Below the pieces are notes generated by a model. It had not been told where the DNA came from and did not search any database. It saw nothing but the letters and a program-made list of their open reading frames with translations. A stretch of DNA of 64,000 nucleotides from Candidatus Avoscillospira avicola (GTDB lineage: Bacteria > Bacillota > Clostridia > Oscillospirales > Oscillospiraceae). Both the position numbers and the translations under genes were made by a program. The DNA lies in NCBI GenBank assembly GCA_018712245.1, contig DVHE01000014.1, positions 1 to 64,000 on the forward strand, in the 5' to 3' direction. Below are positions 45,738 to 54,084 of the stretch, one piece after another; the stretch's first letter is position 1, and the number at the start of each line of letters is the position of its first letter.

Positions 45738-46402
45738 TTCGCTTCACACTCCTTTCCCTGGCAGCCTTCGGCGGCGGGGCAGCCGGCGCAGCCGCCCTGA
45801 GGCTTCTTTTTCCCGTGGGTCAGCTTGTTGACCAGGGCGATCATGCAGCCGAAGATGCAGAAGCCGCCGGGCGCCATGGAGAGAATCGAGATTGGGTTGT
45901 CGGAGAGCCAGGGAATGGGGTATCCCAGGAAGCTGCCGCTGCCGAAGACCTCGCGGATGGCGGCCATGGCCGTCAGTGCGAGGGTGAAGCCCAGGCCCAT
46001 GCCGACGCCGTCCAGAGCGGAATCCAGAACGGTGTTCTTGCTGGCAAACATCTCCGCCCGTCCCAGGATGATGCAGTTGACCACGATCAGCGAAAGGTAG
46101 ACGCCCAGCGCTTCGTAGAGGCTGTAGGCGTAGGCCTCCAGCAGCATGGAGACCACTGAGACGAAACCCGCGATCAATACGATGTAGCAGGGGATGCGCA
46201 CTTGCTCGGGAATGGCCCGGCGCAGGGCGGAAATGGCCGCATTGGAGCAGATCAGCACCGCCGTGGCGGCCAGTCCCATGCCGATGGCGGCGGAGACCGA
46301 AGTGGAGATAGCCAGCGTGGGGCAGGTGCCCAGCACCAGCACCAGGACCGGGTTTTCCCGGACAAGGCCCCGAATGAGAATAGACAGTTTGGAACGCTTC
46401 AT
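45734..46402 (-). CDS. rnfE: Rnf complex membrane subunit RnfE, with Cys-rich tail
   Basis: RnfE is the partner of RnfA; the 222-residue product has RENPVLVLVLGTCPTLAISTS and LIVVNCIILGRAEMFAS in the matching places. After the sixth helix there is a 25-residue tail with four cysteines (GGCAGCPAAEGCQGKEC) that I do not recall from the core family and that could bind metal. It follows rnfG by three bases. Confidence 0.95.
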   Translation of the reverse strand: MKRSKLSILIRGLVRENPVLVLVLGTCPTLAISTSVSAAIGMGLAATAVLICSNAAISALRRAIPEQVRIPCYIVLIAGFVSVVSMLLEAYAYSLYEALGVYLSLIVVNCIILGRAEMFASKNTVLDSALDGVGMGLGFTLALTAMAAIREVFGSGSFLGYPIPWLSDNPISILSMAPGGFCIFGCMIALVNKLTHGKKKPQGGCAGCPAAEGCQGKECEAK

Positions 46403-46405
46403 GCC

Positions 46406-46939
46406 TCATCCCCCTTTCACCGCGTCAAAGGCGGCAAAGCAGTCGCGGACGCAGCCCTCATAGGCATCCGAGGTGATGGTGGCGCCGGAGATGGCGTCCA
46501 CGGCGGAGAGGGAGCTGTCCTGCCCGATGTACTGGCCGGTGTAGCCGGCGTAGGCGGTCTGCCCGCCGAGGGTCTTGGTCTCGCTGGTGACGTCGATGGT
46601 GGCCACTTGGACGATGACGCCGGTGGGATCGATGGCGGCCATTACGGTGATGTCGCCGTCAAATCCGCGGCCTTGAGCGGTGAAGACGTAACCCACAACA
46701 TGCCCGGCGCCATCCAGCCCCGCATAGGCGGCGGTGACGGTTTCCGGCAAGGCGTCGGAGGGGAGAACCTCAAAGGCCGCCGCCTGGGGCAGCACAGCCC
46801 GGCGGCTGGCATCCTCCCGGGTCTGGGCGGCGGCGGTGATGATCGGCGCGGTGAAATGGTTCACCACGGCCAGGGCGGCAGAGGTGACGAGGCAGATGGC
46901 CGCCAGCACCACGATGCTCTTGATACCGACCTTTTTCAA
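46406..46939 (-). CDS. rnfG: Rnf complex flavoprotein RnfG
   Basis: RnfG carries FMN covalently bound to threonine. The 177-residue product has one N-terminal membrane helix and an outside FMN-binding domain; the flavinylation motif is DAISGATITS near the C-terminus. It starts with TTG: GGGAGGTG lies seven bases upstream, and TTGA overlaps the rnfD stop. ApbE, encoded first in the operon, would attach the FMN. Confidence 0.94.
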   Translation of the reverse strand: MKKVGIKSIVVLAAICLVTSAALAVVNHFTAPIITAAAQTREDASRRAVLPQAAAFEVLPSDALPETVTAAYAGLDGAGHVVGYVFTAQGRGFDGDITVMAAIDPTGVIVQVATIDVTSETKTLGGQTAYAGYTGQYIGQDSSLSAVDAISGATITSDAYEGCVRDCFAAFDAVKGG

Positions 46940-47859
46940 TGCGCGGCACCTCCCAACGGCTTGGATCTGGTCCATTTGGAGAGATAAGGCGTGAGGATAT
47001 TCATAAAGAGAATGGCGAAGGAGACGCCCTCGGCGTAGCTGCCCCACTGGCGGATCAGCACCGTGAAGAGGCCGCACCCCAGCCCGAAGAGGACCCGGCC
47101 CCAATTGGTGGAGGGAGTGGTGGCGTAGTCGGTGGCCATGAAGATGGCGCCCAGCAGCAGGCCGCCCGAGAGAATCTGATAGAGGGCGTAGGAGAGCGAG
47201 CCGCTCAGGGGCCAGGAGAGGAGGAACACCACGGCCACGAACACCACCGGCGTGTGCCAGGAGATCACCTTGCGAATCAGCAGGTACGCAAAGCCCAGCA
47301 GCAGCGCCAGGCCGCTGACCTCGCCCAGGCAACCGCCCTTGAGGCCCAGGAACATATGCCACAGGGAGGGCAAGGCGCTCATGTCTCCGGCCCGCATCAG
47401 CGCCAGAGGCGTGGCGGAGGAGACGGCGTCGGGGAATTGCCAGGCCGTCATGGCCTGGGAAAAGGAGAGAAACAGCACGATCCGTCCCACGATGGCCGGG
47501 TTGGCGAAGTTGCGGCCGATGCCGCCGAAGAGCTGCTTGACCACCAGAATGGCGATGATGCTGCCCAGGGCGGCCTGCCACAGCGGGATCGTCGCCGGCA
47601 GATTGAAGGCCAGCAGCACGCCGGTCACAGCGGCGGAGCAGTCCCCGATGGTGATGTCCCGGCCCACGGCCTTTTCAAAGAGATACTCCGTCAAAACCGC
47701 CGCGGCCACGGCCACCGCCGTCACCAGCAGGGCGCGCCAGCCGAAGAGCCAGACGGCCGCCGCCAGGGCGGGGACCAGGGCGATGAGGACGTCCCGCATC
47801 AGCACGCTCGTGGTGGTGCGGGTGAACATGTGCGGCGAGGAGGATACCAGGAGCTTCAT
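46936..47859 (-). CDS. rnfD: Rnf complex membrane subunit RnfD
   Basis: RnfD is a multi-helix subunit with a second covalent FMN. The 307-residue product begins MKLLVSSSPHMFTRTTTSVLMRDVLIALVPAL, typical for RnfD, and has the flavinylation segment DAVSSATPLAL (a Thr with SSA in place of the usual SGA or TGA). ATG overlaps the rnfC stop (ATGA) with GGGAGG upstream. It helps couple electron flow to ion export. Confidence 0.95.
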   Translation of the reverse strand: MKLLVSSSPHMFTRTTTSVLMRDVLIALVPALAAAVWLFGWRALLVTAVAVAAAVLTEYLFEKAVGRDITIGDCSAAVTGVLLAFNLPATIPLWQAALGSIIAILVVKQLFGGIGRNFANPAIVGRIVLFLSFSQAMTAWQFPDAVSSATPLALMRAGDMSALPSLWHMFLGLKGGCLGEVSGLALLLGFAYLLIRKVISWHTPVVFVAVVFLLSWPLSGSLSYALYQILSGGLLLGAIFMATDYATTPSTNWGRVLFGLGCGLFTVLIRQWGSYAEGVSFAILFMNILTPYLSKWTRSKPLGGAAH

Positions 47860-49196
47860 TTTTTCACCGCCTCCCTTTGCTGTCTGGCCCGGAGATAGGG
47901 CGCCACCAGCGCCTTGGCCAGGCGGTTGGTCTGCACCAGGGGCCGGTGGGCCGGGCAGATGTAGCTGCAGCAGCCGCATTCCATGCAGAGGTTGACCTTC
48001 AGGGCGGCCAGGGCCTCCACGTCGCCGGCGGCGTAGGCGTCCTCCACCTCGGCAGGCATCAGCCGCAGGGGACAGTGGCCGATGCAGCGGCCGCAGCGGA
48101 TGCAGGCCGTGGGCTTGGGCGGGACGGAGTCCGCCTCGGCGAAGGCCAGCACCGCGTTGGTATTTTTGAGAATCGGCTCGCTGAGTTCCGGTACGGCGAT
48201 GCCCATCATCGGCCCGCCGTAGAGGACCTTTTTCGGCTCTGCCTTGAAGCCGCCGCAGAAGGCGAAGACGTCGGCCAGCGACGCGCCGATGGGGGCGACC
48301 AGGTTTTGGGGATTTCGGACGGCGCTGCCGTCCACGGTGACGCACTTTCGCACCAGCGGCAGCCCCAGCTCCAGATACCGGGCGATGGAGGCCAGGGTGG
48401 TGACATTGATGACGATGGCGCCCACGTCGACGGGCAGCTTCCCCTCGGGGACCAGGCGGCCCATGGTGTGGTAGATCAGCACCTTTTCACCGCCCTGGGG
48501 GTACATGGAGGGCAGAGAGCAGACCTCCATGGCGGTCTCGTGCCGGCAGAGGGATTCAAAGAGGGAGATGCACGCCGGCTTGTTGTCCTCAATGGCGAAG
48601 AGAATTCTCGGCGCCCGGAGGTAGGTTTGGAGCAGCCTTGCCCCGTCCATCACCAGCCGGGACTGATCCAACATGGTGCGGGTGTCGGAGGTGATGTAAG
48701 GCTCGCATTCGGCGCCGTTGACGATGACTGCGTCGATCTTGACCATGTTTTTCACCGTCAGCTTCACCGAGGTGGGGAAGCCCGCGCCGCCCAGGCCGAC
48801 GATGCCGCTGTCGGTCAGGGCCTGGAGGAACTCCTCCTGGCTGTGGATTACCGGCGGGCGGAGCGTCTCGCACCGGGCCATCAGTCCGTCGGATTCAATG
48901 GTGATGGCGGGCATCCGGCGTCCGCTGGAGGCGAGAAAGCTGTCGATCCGCTTGACAGTGCCGGAAATGGAGGCGTGGACCGGGGAGGAGACGAAGCCGT
49001 CGGCTTCGGCGATCCGCTGGCCCATCTTCACGTAATCGCCCACCTTGACCAGGGGCCTCGCCGGCGTGCCGATGTGCATGGACATGGGGATGGTGACGGA
49101 TTGGGGGCAGTCCATGATCCTGGCGGCCATGGAGGCGGTGTTTTTGCGGTGAGGAACGTGGACGCCGTGCATCTTCATTTGCAGCCAGAGCTTCAT
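47856..49196 (-). CDS. rnfC: Rnf complex NADH-binding subunit RnfC
   Basis: RnfC reduces NAD+ at the end of the chain. The 446-residue product has a barrel-like N-terminal part, the flavin/NADH site GLGGAGFPTSVKLT with NGAECEPYITSD, and two [4Fe-4S] motifs, CIRCGRCIGHCP and CMECGCCSYICP. The length is typical for clostridial RnfC without the long C-terminal extension of proteobacteria. It starts in an ATGA overlap with the Gx gene. Confidence 0.96.
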   Translation of the reverse strand: MKLWLQMKMHGVHVPHRKNTASMAARIMDCPQSVTIPMSMHIGTPARPLVKVGDYVKMGQRIAEADGFVSSPVHASISGTVKRIDSFLASSGRRMPAITIESDGLMARCETLRPPVIHSQEEFLQALTDSGIVGLGGAGFPTSVKLTVKNMVKIDAVIVNGAECEPYITSDTRTMLDQSRLVMDGARLLQTYLRAPRILFAIEDNKPACISLFESLCRHETAMEVCSLPSMYPQGGEKVLIYHTMGRLVPEGKLPVDVGAIVINVTTLASIARYLELGLPLVRKCVTVDGSAVRNPQNLVAPIGASLADVFAFCGGFKAEPKKVLYGGPMMGIAVPELSEPILKNTNAVLAFAEADSVPPKPTACIRCGRCIGHCPLRLMPAEVEDAYAAGDVEALAALKVNLCMECGCCSYICPAHRPLVQTNRLAKALVAPYLRARQQREAVKK

Positions 49197-49720
49197 CTCC
49201 CATCGACCTTCCTTTCCTTCTTGCGCTGATCTGCCTTGAGACGTTTGATTACTAGCTGCGCGGCCAGGCCGGTCAGAGAGCCGGCGGCCATGGCGGCCAG
49301 CAGCATGACGGGGAGGTACCAAAATACGGCGCGGCTTTGGAGAATCAGGGCCGCCGCGGCCAGTTGGCCCACCTGGTGGGCCATGGCGCTGAAGACGCTG
49401 AGAATCCAGAGCTGCCCCGGGGCGAAGCACTGCCGCAGCAGCGCCAGGACGGCAAAGGCCAAGAGGCCGCCTGAGAGACTGTAGGCGATGGCGGACACCT
49501 GGCCGGTCAGGGTGCAGCCCAGCAAAATCCGCACCAGCAGCAGCGCCAGCGCCGCCGGCGGGTCCAGATAGACGTAGGTGAAGAGGGTGAAGATGTTGCT
49601 GAGTCCCAGCTTGATGCCCGGAATCGGGGCCAAGGGCGGCAGCTGGGCCTCCAGCAGATAGACGCACAGGGAGGCGGCGGTGAGCAGGGCCAGGGCGGCC
49701 AGCCGCCGGGTGCGGCTCAC
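49193..49720 (-). CDS. Gx transporter family (heptaprenyl diphosphate synthase component I-like) membrane protein
   Basis: A 175-residue protein with about five helices and the family core PIPGIKLGLSNIFTLFTYVYL followed by LLVRILLGCTL and SGGLLAFAVLALL. Relatives are found beside NusG_II and rnf or apbE genes in many clostridia; the function is not settled and the enzyme name is historical. The start is taken as GTG at 49720, which makes the same four-base overlap (GTGA) seen at most junctions in this operon; ATG at 49735 is possible. Confidence 0.82.
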   Translation of the reverse strand: MSRTRRLAALALLTAASLCVYLLEAQLPPLAPIPGIKLGLSNIFTLFTYVYLDPPAALALLLVRILLGCTLTGQVSAIAYSLSGGLLAFAVLALLRQCFAPGQLWILSVFSAMAHQVGQLAAAALILQSRAVFWYLPVMLLAAMAAGSLTGLAAQLVIKRLKADQRKKERKVDGR

Positions 49721-50061
49721 GAGCCGTCGGCCCATCGGACGATGAGCCGGTGGGGGAGGCACGTGATCGGCGTGCTGCCGGACTGCAGCGGGCCGTGCTG
49801 GACGCAGACCTGGTTGTCACAGTCGGCCTCCGAGACATAGACGGTCTCCGGGGTGATGGTCAGCACGTTATAACCCCCTTCCCAGGGAATGGTGATGGTG
49901 TAGGGCGACGAGACCTGCGAGAGGTCCAGGGTGTACAGAAGCTGCCCGTCCTGGCTCACCAGCACAGTGGGGCCGTGGCCGCGCCGGGCCATCCAGAGGA
50001 TGGCCGTCAGGGAGAGCGCCGCGATCAGGCCGAGAATCAGAAGATACCAACGGGTCTTCAT
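49717..50061 (-). CDS. NusG domain II-containing small exported protein
   Basis: The 114-residue product has a membrane or signal segment (about 6-24) and a single small beta domain with VLVSQDGQLLYTLDLS, NVLTITPETVYVSEADCDNQVCVQHGPL and ITCLPHRLIVRW. The two Cys in DCDNQVC and a third in TCLP are typical. The family occurs next to Gx and rnf genes; the role is unknown and may concern assembly. It overlaps apbE by four bases. Confidence 0.85.
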   Translation of the reverse strand: MKTRWYLLILGLIAALSLTAILWMARRGHGPTVLVSQDGQLLYTLDLSQVSSPYTITIPWEGGYNVLTITPETVYVSEADCDNQVCVQHGPLQSGSTPITCLPHRLIVRWADGS

Positions 50062-51041
50062 TGGGCGATCACCTCATAGTCCTCCGAACAATGGAATCGC
50101 CCGTCCAGCCCTTCGGTGATGGATATGCCGTCGTCGGTCAAAAAGACCGCCTCAAAGTCCACGGGGCAGCTGCGCCAGAGCGCCGCGCCGTTCTGAAGGC
50201 CCAGGACGAAGAGGGCTGTGGAGAGGCCGTCGGCCCAGGTGTCGTCCTCGCAGAGGACTGTCACGGACTGCAGGCCTGTCTCGGCGGAGCAGCCGGTCTC
50301 CGGGTCGAAGATGTGGTGGTAGGTCTTCCCATCCTGGGAGAAATAACGCTGATAGTCGCCGGACGTCACCACGGCGCAGTCCGTGACCTCCACGGTGCCG
50401 CAGTAGCCGCCCGGATTATCCGGGTCGGCGATGCCCACGACCCAGGGGCTGCCGTCGGGCTTGGCGCCGACGGCCCGGATATTGCCGCCGAGATTGAGCA
50501 GGGCGGAGGTGACGCCCTGGTCCCGCAGGACCATTGCCGCGCTGCCGGCGGCGTAGCCCTTGGCGATGCCGCCCAGGTCCACGGCCATGCCGGGCGTCTC
50601 CAGCGTGGCCTCCAGCCCCTCCAGGCGCAGGCGTTCAAAATCCACCAGCGCCAGGGCCGCCGCCAGCTCCGCCGCGTCCGGTACGGCGGGGGCGCCGTCG
50701 TACCAGCCCCACAGGCGGACCACCGGGCCGATGGTGATGTCCAGGGCCCCGCCGGAGGCCAAGGAAATCTCCCGGGCCGCAGCCAGCAGCGCCGCCGTCT
50801 CTGGCGAGAGGGTCAGCGCCCCCTGGGCGTTGAGCCGGGCGACGTCGCTCTGGGGATTCCCGATGGAAAAGAGCTGCTCCAGCCGGAGAATTTCCGCCTG
50901 CGCGGCGTCCAGCGCGGCGCTGTCGCCGTAGGCCTCCAGGGTGATGACGGTGTCCATGGCGAAGAACTCCCGCCGCACCGGTTCGGCGGCGCAGCTACAG
51001 AGAACGGAGAGGAGCAGCACACAAAGAATCCACTTTCGCAT
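50058..51041 (-). CDS. apbE: FAD:protein FMN transferase, lipoprotein
   Basis: ApbE attaches FMN to Thr residues of RnfG and RnfD. The 327-residue product has a lipoprotein-like signal (ILCVLLLSVLCSC) and the ApbE landmarks FFAMDTVITLEAYGD, the central VDLGGIAKGYAAGSA, LLNLGGNIRAVG and HHIFDPETG. ATG at 51041 is chosen for AGAGGTGG six bases upstream; an earlier ATG at 51065 would overlap that site. First gene of the Rnf operon, so cofactor insertion and complex are made together. Confidence 0.94.
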   Translation of the reverse strand: MRKWILCVLLLSVLCSCAAEPVRREFFAMDTVITLEAYGDSAALDAAQAEILRLEQLFSIGNPQSDVARLNAQGALTLSPETAALLAAAREISLASGGALDITIGPVVRLWGWYDGAPAVPDAAELAAALALVDFERLRLEGLEATLETPGMAVDLGGIAKGYAAGSAAMVLRDQGVTSALLNLGGNIRAVGAKPDGSPWVVGIADPDNPGGYCGTVEVTDCAVVTSGDYQRYFSQDGKTYHHIFDPETGCSAETGLQSVTVLCEDDTWADGLSTALFVLGLQNGAALWRSCPVDFEAVFLTDDGISITEGLDGRFHCSEDYEVIAQ

Positions 51042-51084
51042 GGCACGCCACCTCTCCGGGAACATGATTTACGATATTAAACTA

Positions 51085-51112
51085 ATCATAACAGATTGCG
51101 GGGAAAAGTCAA
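51085..51112 (-). promoter_or_regulatory. Promoter of the Rnf operon
   Basis: Minus-strand TTGACT (51107-51112), 16-base spacer, TATGAT (51085-51090) with an extended TG (TGTTATGAT). Confidence 0.8.
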
Positions 51113-51163
51113 TAAAATATCTGCGGATGAATTGGGGAATACTAGTTAAAATCTATAAAAAAT

Positions 51164-52777
51164 TTAACGCGCTGCTGTATAAAATGCTAGATCTGCCACC
51201 ACGGCCTCGGCACAGCGCATCCCGTCCACCGCGGCGGATAGGATGCCGCCGGCGTAGCCGGCGCCCTCTCCGCAGGGGTAGAGGCCGGACACGGCGGAGC
51301 GGCAGTTTTCATCCCGCACGATGCGCACCGGGGAGGAGCTTCTGGTCTCCGGCGCGGTGAGAACGGCGTCGGGGGTGCAGAAGCCGCGGAGCTTTTTGTC
51401 CAGGGCGGGGATGGCCTGCTCCAAAACGGCGGTGATGGCCTCCGGCAGCACCTGGTGGAGATCGCACAGCGTGACGCCGGGGCGATAGGTGGGCTTGACG
51501 CGGCCCAGAGCCTGGCTGGGGCGCTTTTGCAGAAAATCCCCCACCAGCTGGGCCGGGGCGCGGTAGCTGCCGCCGCCGGCGGCAAAGGCCCTGGCCTCCA
51601 GCTCCCGCTGCCAGTACATCCCGCCCAGGGGCGAGGAATCGGGGAAGTCTTCGGGGTGCAGTGTCACCAACAGGGCGGCGTTGGCGTTTTCGCCGTCCCG
51701 GGCGGCGTTGCTCATGCCGTTGGTGACGACCCGGCCCGGCTCGGAGGCGGCGGCCACTACCTGTCCGCCGGGGCACATACAGAAGGTGTAGGCGGAGCTG
51801 CCGTCGGGGAGGCGGACGTTGAGCTTGTAGTCCGCCGGCGGCAGCAGGCCGGTCTCGGCCATGGGGCCGTATTGGCTCCGGTCAATCAGCGTCTGGGGAT
51901 GCTCGATCCGCACGCCCATGGAGAAGGGCTTCGGCTCCATGGGGACGCCCAGACTGTGGAGCGTCTCAAAGGTATCCCGGGCGCTGTGGCCGATGGCCAG
52001 AATCACCTGGTCGCAGGGGAGAAGCGCCGTCTCGCCGCCTTGGCGCACCCAGAGGCCGGTGAGCCGCCCATCCGCCAGGGCGAGGGACGTCACCTTCGCG
52101 CCGAAGCGCACTTCGCCGCCCAGCTCCAGAATCCTGGCCCGGAGGCGCTGCACCACCTGGAGCAGCACGTCGGTGCCCACATGGGGCTTGGCGTCATAGC
52201 AGATTTCCTCCCCGGCTCCGGCGGCGGCGAATTGCTCCAGCACCCACTGGCAGCGGGGATTGTGGATGCCGGAATTGAGCTTGCCGTCGGAGAAGGTGCC
52301 GGCCCCGCCCTCGCCGAACTGCACGTTGCTCTCCGGGTCCAGCTGGCCGGTGCGCCAGAAGTGTTCCACCTGCTCGTGGCGGGTCTGGGCGTCCCGGCCC
52401 CGCTCCAGCACCAGGGGCTTTAAGCCTGCCTGGGCCAGCACCAGCGCCGCGAACATTCCGCCGGGGCCGAAGCCCACGACCACCGGACGGCGCCGGGGCG
52501 TCACAGCCGGCTGGGGCAGCTGGTAGACATAATCTTCCGCCAGAGAAAGCCTGGGGTGTTTCAGCCTTTTGAGCAGGGCCTGCTCGTCCTGCCGCAGCGC
52601 CACATCCACGGTGTAGACGATGCGGATATCCTGCTTTTTCCGGGCGTCGATGGAGCGGCGGCGGATTTTCAACGCGGTGATCTCCCCGGGCCGGAGCTTC
52701 AAGAGCTTGGCGCAGCGCGCCGGCAATTGATCCTGGCTTTCCCCGGGGGAGAGAACGATATCCCGAACGCGAATCAT
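51164..52777 (-). CDS. FAD-dependent oxidoreductase (COG2509-type)
   Basis: The 537-residue flavoprotein has an N-terminal RNA-binding-like alpha/beta region (about 1-90), the FAD motif PVVVGFGPGGMFAALVLAQAGLKPLVLERG, a FGEGGAGTFSDGKLN segment and CGEGAGYAGGILSAAVDG for FAD near the end. This subgroup is annotated as uncharacterised FAD-dependent dehydrogenases, common in clostridia. ATG at 52777 has AAAGGAGG before it and overlaps the upstream gene by four bases. The substrate is unknown. Confidence 0.9.
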   Translation of the reverse strand: MIRVRDIVLSPGESQDQLPARCAKLLKLRPGEITALKIRRRSIDARKKQDIRIVYTVDVALRQDEQALLKRLKHPRLSLAEDYVYQLPQPAVTPRRRPVVVGFGPGGMFAALVLAQAGLKPLVLERGRDAQTRHEQVEHFWRTGQLDPESNVQFGEGGAGTFSDGKLNSGIHNPRCQWVLEQFAAAGAGEEICYDAKPHVGTDVLLQVVQRLRARILELGGEVRFGAKVTSLALADGRLTGLWVRQGGETALLPCDQVILAIGHSARDTFETLHSLGVPMEPKPFSMGVRIEHPQTLIDRSQYGPMAETGLLPPADYKLNVRLPDGSSAYTFCMCPGGQVVAAASEPGRVVTNGMSNAARDGENANAALLVTLHPEDFPDSSPLGGMYWQRELEARAFAAGGGSYRAPAQLVGDFLQKRPSQALGRVKPTYRPGVTLCDLHQVLPEAITAVLEQAIPALDKKLRGFCTPDAVLTAPETRSSSPVRIVRDENCRSAVSGLYPCGEGAGYAGGILSAAVDGMRCAEAVVADLAFYTAAR

Positions 52778-53988
52778 GTGCCCTCCTTTTGGCCCAGCAG
52801 CCCGGCCAGGCGGCCGGAACTCCAGGCCCATTGCAGGTTGTAGCCGCCGCAGTCGCCGTCCACGTCCAGCACCTCGCCGCAGGCGAAGAGGCCGGGACAA
52901 AGGCAGCTTTCCAGCGTGTCTGCCCGGAACTGGGAAGTGTCCGCGCCGCCGGCGGTGACTTGGGCCTGGTCAAAGCCCATGGGCCCGGTCACTTCCAGCG
53001 GGAAGTGCTTTATAAGCCGCAGTACCTCGCAAATCGCCGCTTCATCCAGACTGCCGCTGGGCGCGCCCAGGGAGAGCCCGGCCTGTTTGAGGACCACGCG
53101 TCCCAGGCGGTTGTGGAGCGTGCCGGTGAGAAAGTCCTCCAGCGGCAGCGCCGGGCAAGCGTCCCGGCGGCGGAGCAGGTGCCTGCGCAGCGTGTCCGCG
53201 TCCCAGGGGCGAAGGAAGTCCAGGAGCAGGGTCTCTCCCTGGCCGGTGACCTCCCGGGAGAGTTCAAAAATGGCCGGGCCGCTGACGCCGAAGTCGGTGA
53301 ACTGCACTTCGCCGCCGCCCTCTGCCACAGTCTGCCCCTGCCGCTTCAAGACGATTCCGGCATCTGCCCGCACGCCCTTGAGGCCCCGGATGGGACCGGT
53401 TTCTGTGCGAAGCTGTACCAGCGCCGGTTTCAGTGGCGTGATCCGGTGGCCCAGGGCTTCCAAAAGCCGGTAGCCCAGGTCGGTGCCGCCCAGCTTGCCT
53501 CCAGCCACGCCGCCGCAGGCCAGGATGACCTTGTCGCCGTAGTAGCTCTTTTCCCTGGTTTTGGCGCTGTAGCCCCGGGCCTTTTTCCCCAGGGAGAGGA
53601 CCTCCGCGCCCAGTACCACTTCGATCCCTGCCGCCTCCAGGGCCAGCCGCAGCACGTCCACCACGCTGTTGGCCTGGTCGGAGAAGGGGTAGACTCTGCC
53701 GCTGGGTTCCTCCGCCGTGAGAAGCCCCAGGGCCTCAAAGTATTGAAGCGTCTCCTCCATCGGGAAGCGCTCCAGCGCCGGGCGGACGAATGCCGGCGGC
53801 GCGCCGTGGTAATGCGAAAACGCGATATGGCGGTTGGTGAGGTTGCAGCGCCCGTTGCCGGTGGCGAGCAGCTTGCGCCCTACCCGGGCCTGCCGCTCCA
53901 GGAGCGTCACCTGGGCGCCGGGCAGACGGGCCGCCGTCAAGGCGGCTGCCATGCCGCTGGCGCCGCCGCCGATGACCAATACCTTCAT
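52774..53988 (-). CDS. NAD(P)/FAD-dependent oxidoreductase, HI0933/YhiN family
   Basis: The 404-residue flavoprotein has LVIGGGASGMAAALTAARL at the N-terminus, the family block VGRKLLATGNGRCNLTN, EVQFTDFGVSGPAIFELSR and the C-terminal GLFACGEVLDVDGDCGGYNLQWAWSSG, all HI0933-like. The role is unknown. AAAGGAG precedes the ATG. It is the promoter-proximal gene of a two-gene flavoprotein operon. Confidence 0.93.
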   Translation of the reverse strand: MKVLVIGGGASGMAAALTAARLPGAQVTLLERQARVGRKLLATGNGRCNLTNRHIAFSHYHGAPPAFVRPALERFPMEETLQYFEALGLLTAEEPSGRVYPFSDQANSVVDVLRLALEAAGIEVVLGAEVLSLGKKARGYSAKTREKSYYGDKVILACGGVAGGKLGGTDLGYRLLEALGHRITPLKPALVQLRTETGPIRGLKGVRADAGIVLKRQGQTVAEGGGEVQFTDFGVSGPAIFELSREVTGQGETLLLDFLRPWDADTLRRHLLRRRDACPALPLEDFLTGTLHNRLGRVVLKQAGLSLGAPSGSLDEAAICEVLRLIKHFPLEVTGPMGFDQAQVTAGGADTSQFRADTLESCLCPGLFACGEVLDVDGDCGGYNLQWAWSSGRLAGLLGQKEGT

Positions 53989-54015
53989 GGGATAACTCCT
54001 TTGATGTTTTCTTCC

Positions 54016-54044
54016 AGTATAATATAGATTTCATCCTGTCACAA
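54016..54044 (-). promoter_or_regulatory. Promoter of the two-flavoprotein operon
   Basis: Minus-strand TTGTGA (54039-54044), 17-base spacer, TATACT (54016-54021). Confidence 0.65.
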
Positions 54045-54050
54045 GAAGCA

Positions 54051-54078
54051 TTGCAATTTTTTGAAAATGTGGTACTAT
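54051..54078 (+). promoter_or_regulatory. Promoter placing the start of transcription at the S4-gene ATG
   Basis: TTGCAA (54051-54056), 16-base spacer, TACTAT (54073-54078); seven bases on is the A of ATG at 54085, so the mRNA may be leaderless. TATAAA (54076-54081) is an alternative -10. Confidence 0.5.
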
Positions 54079-54084
54079 AAAACT

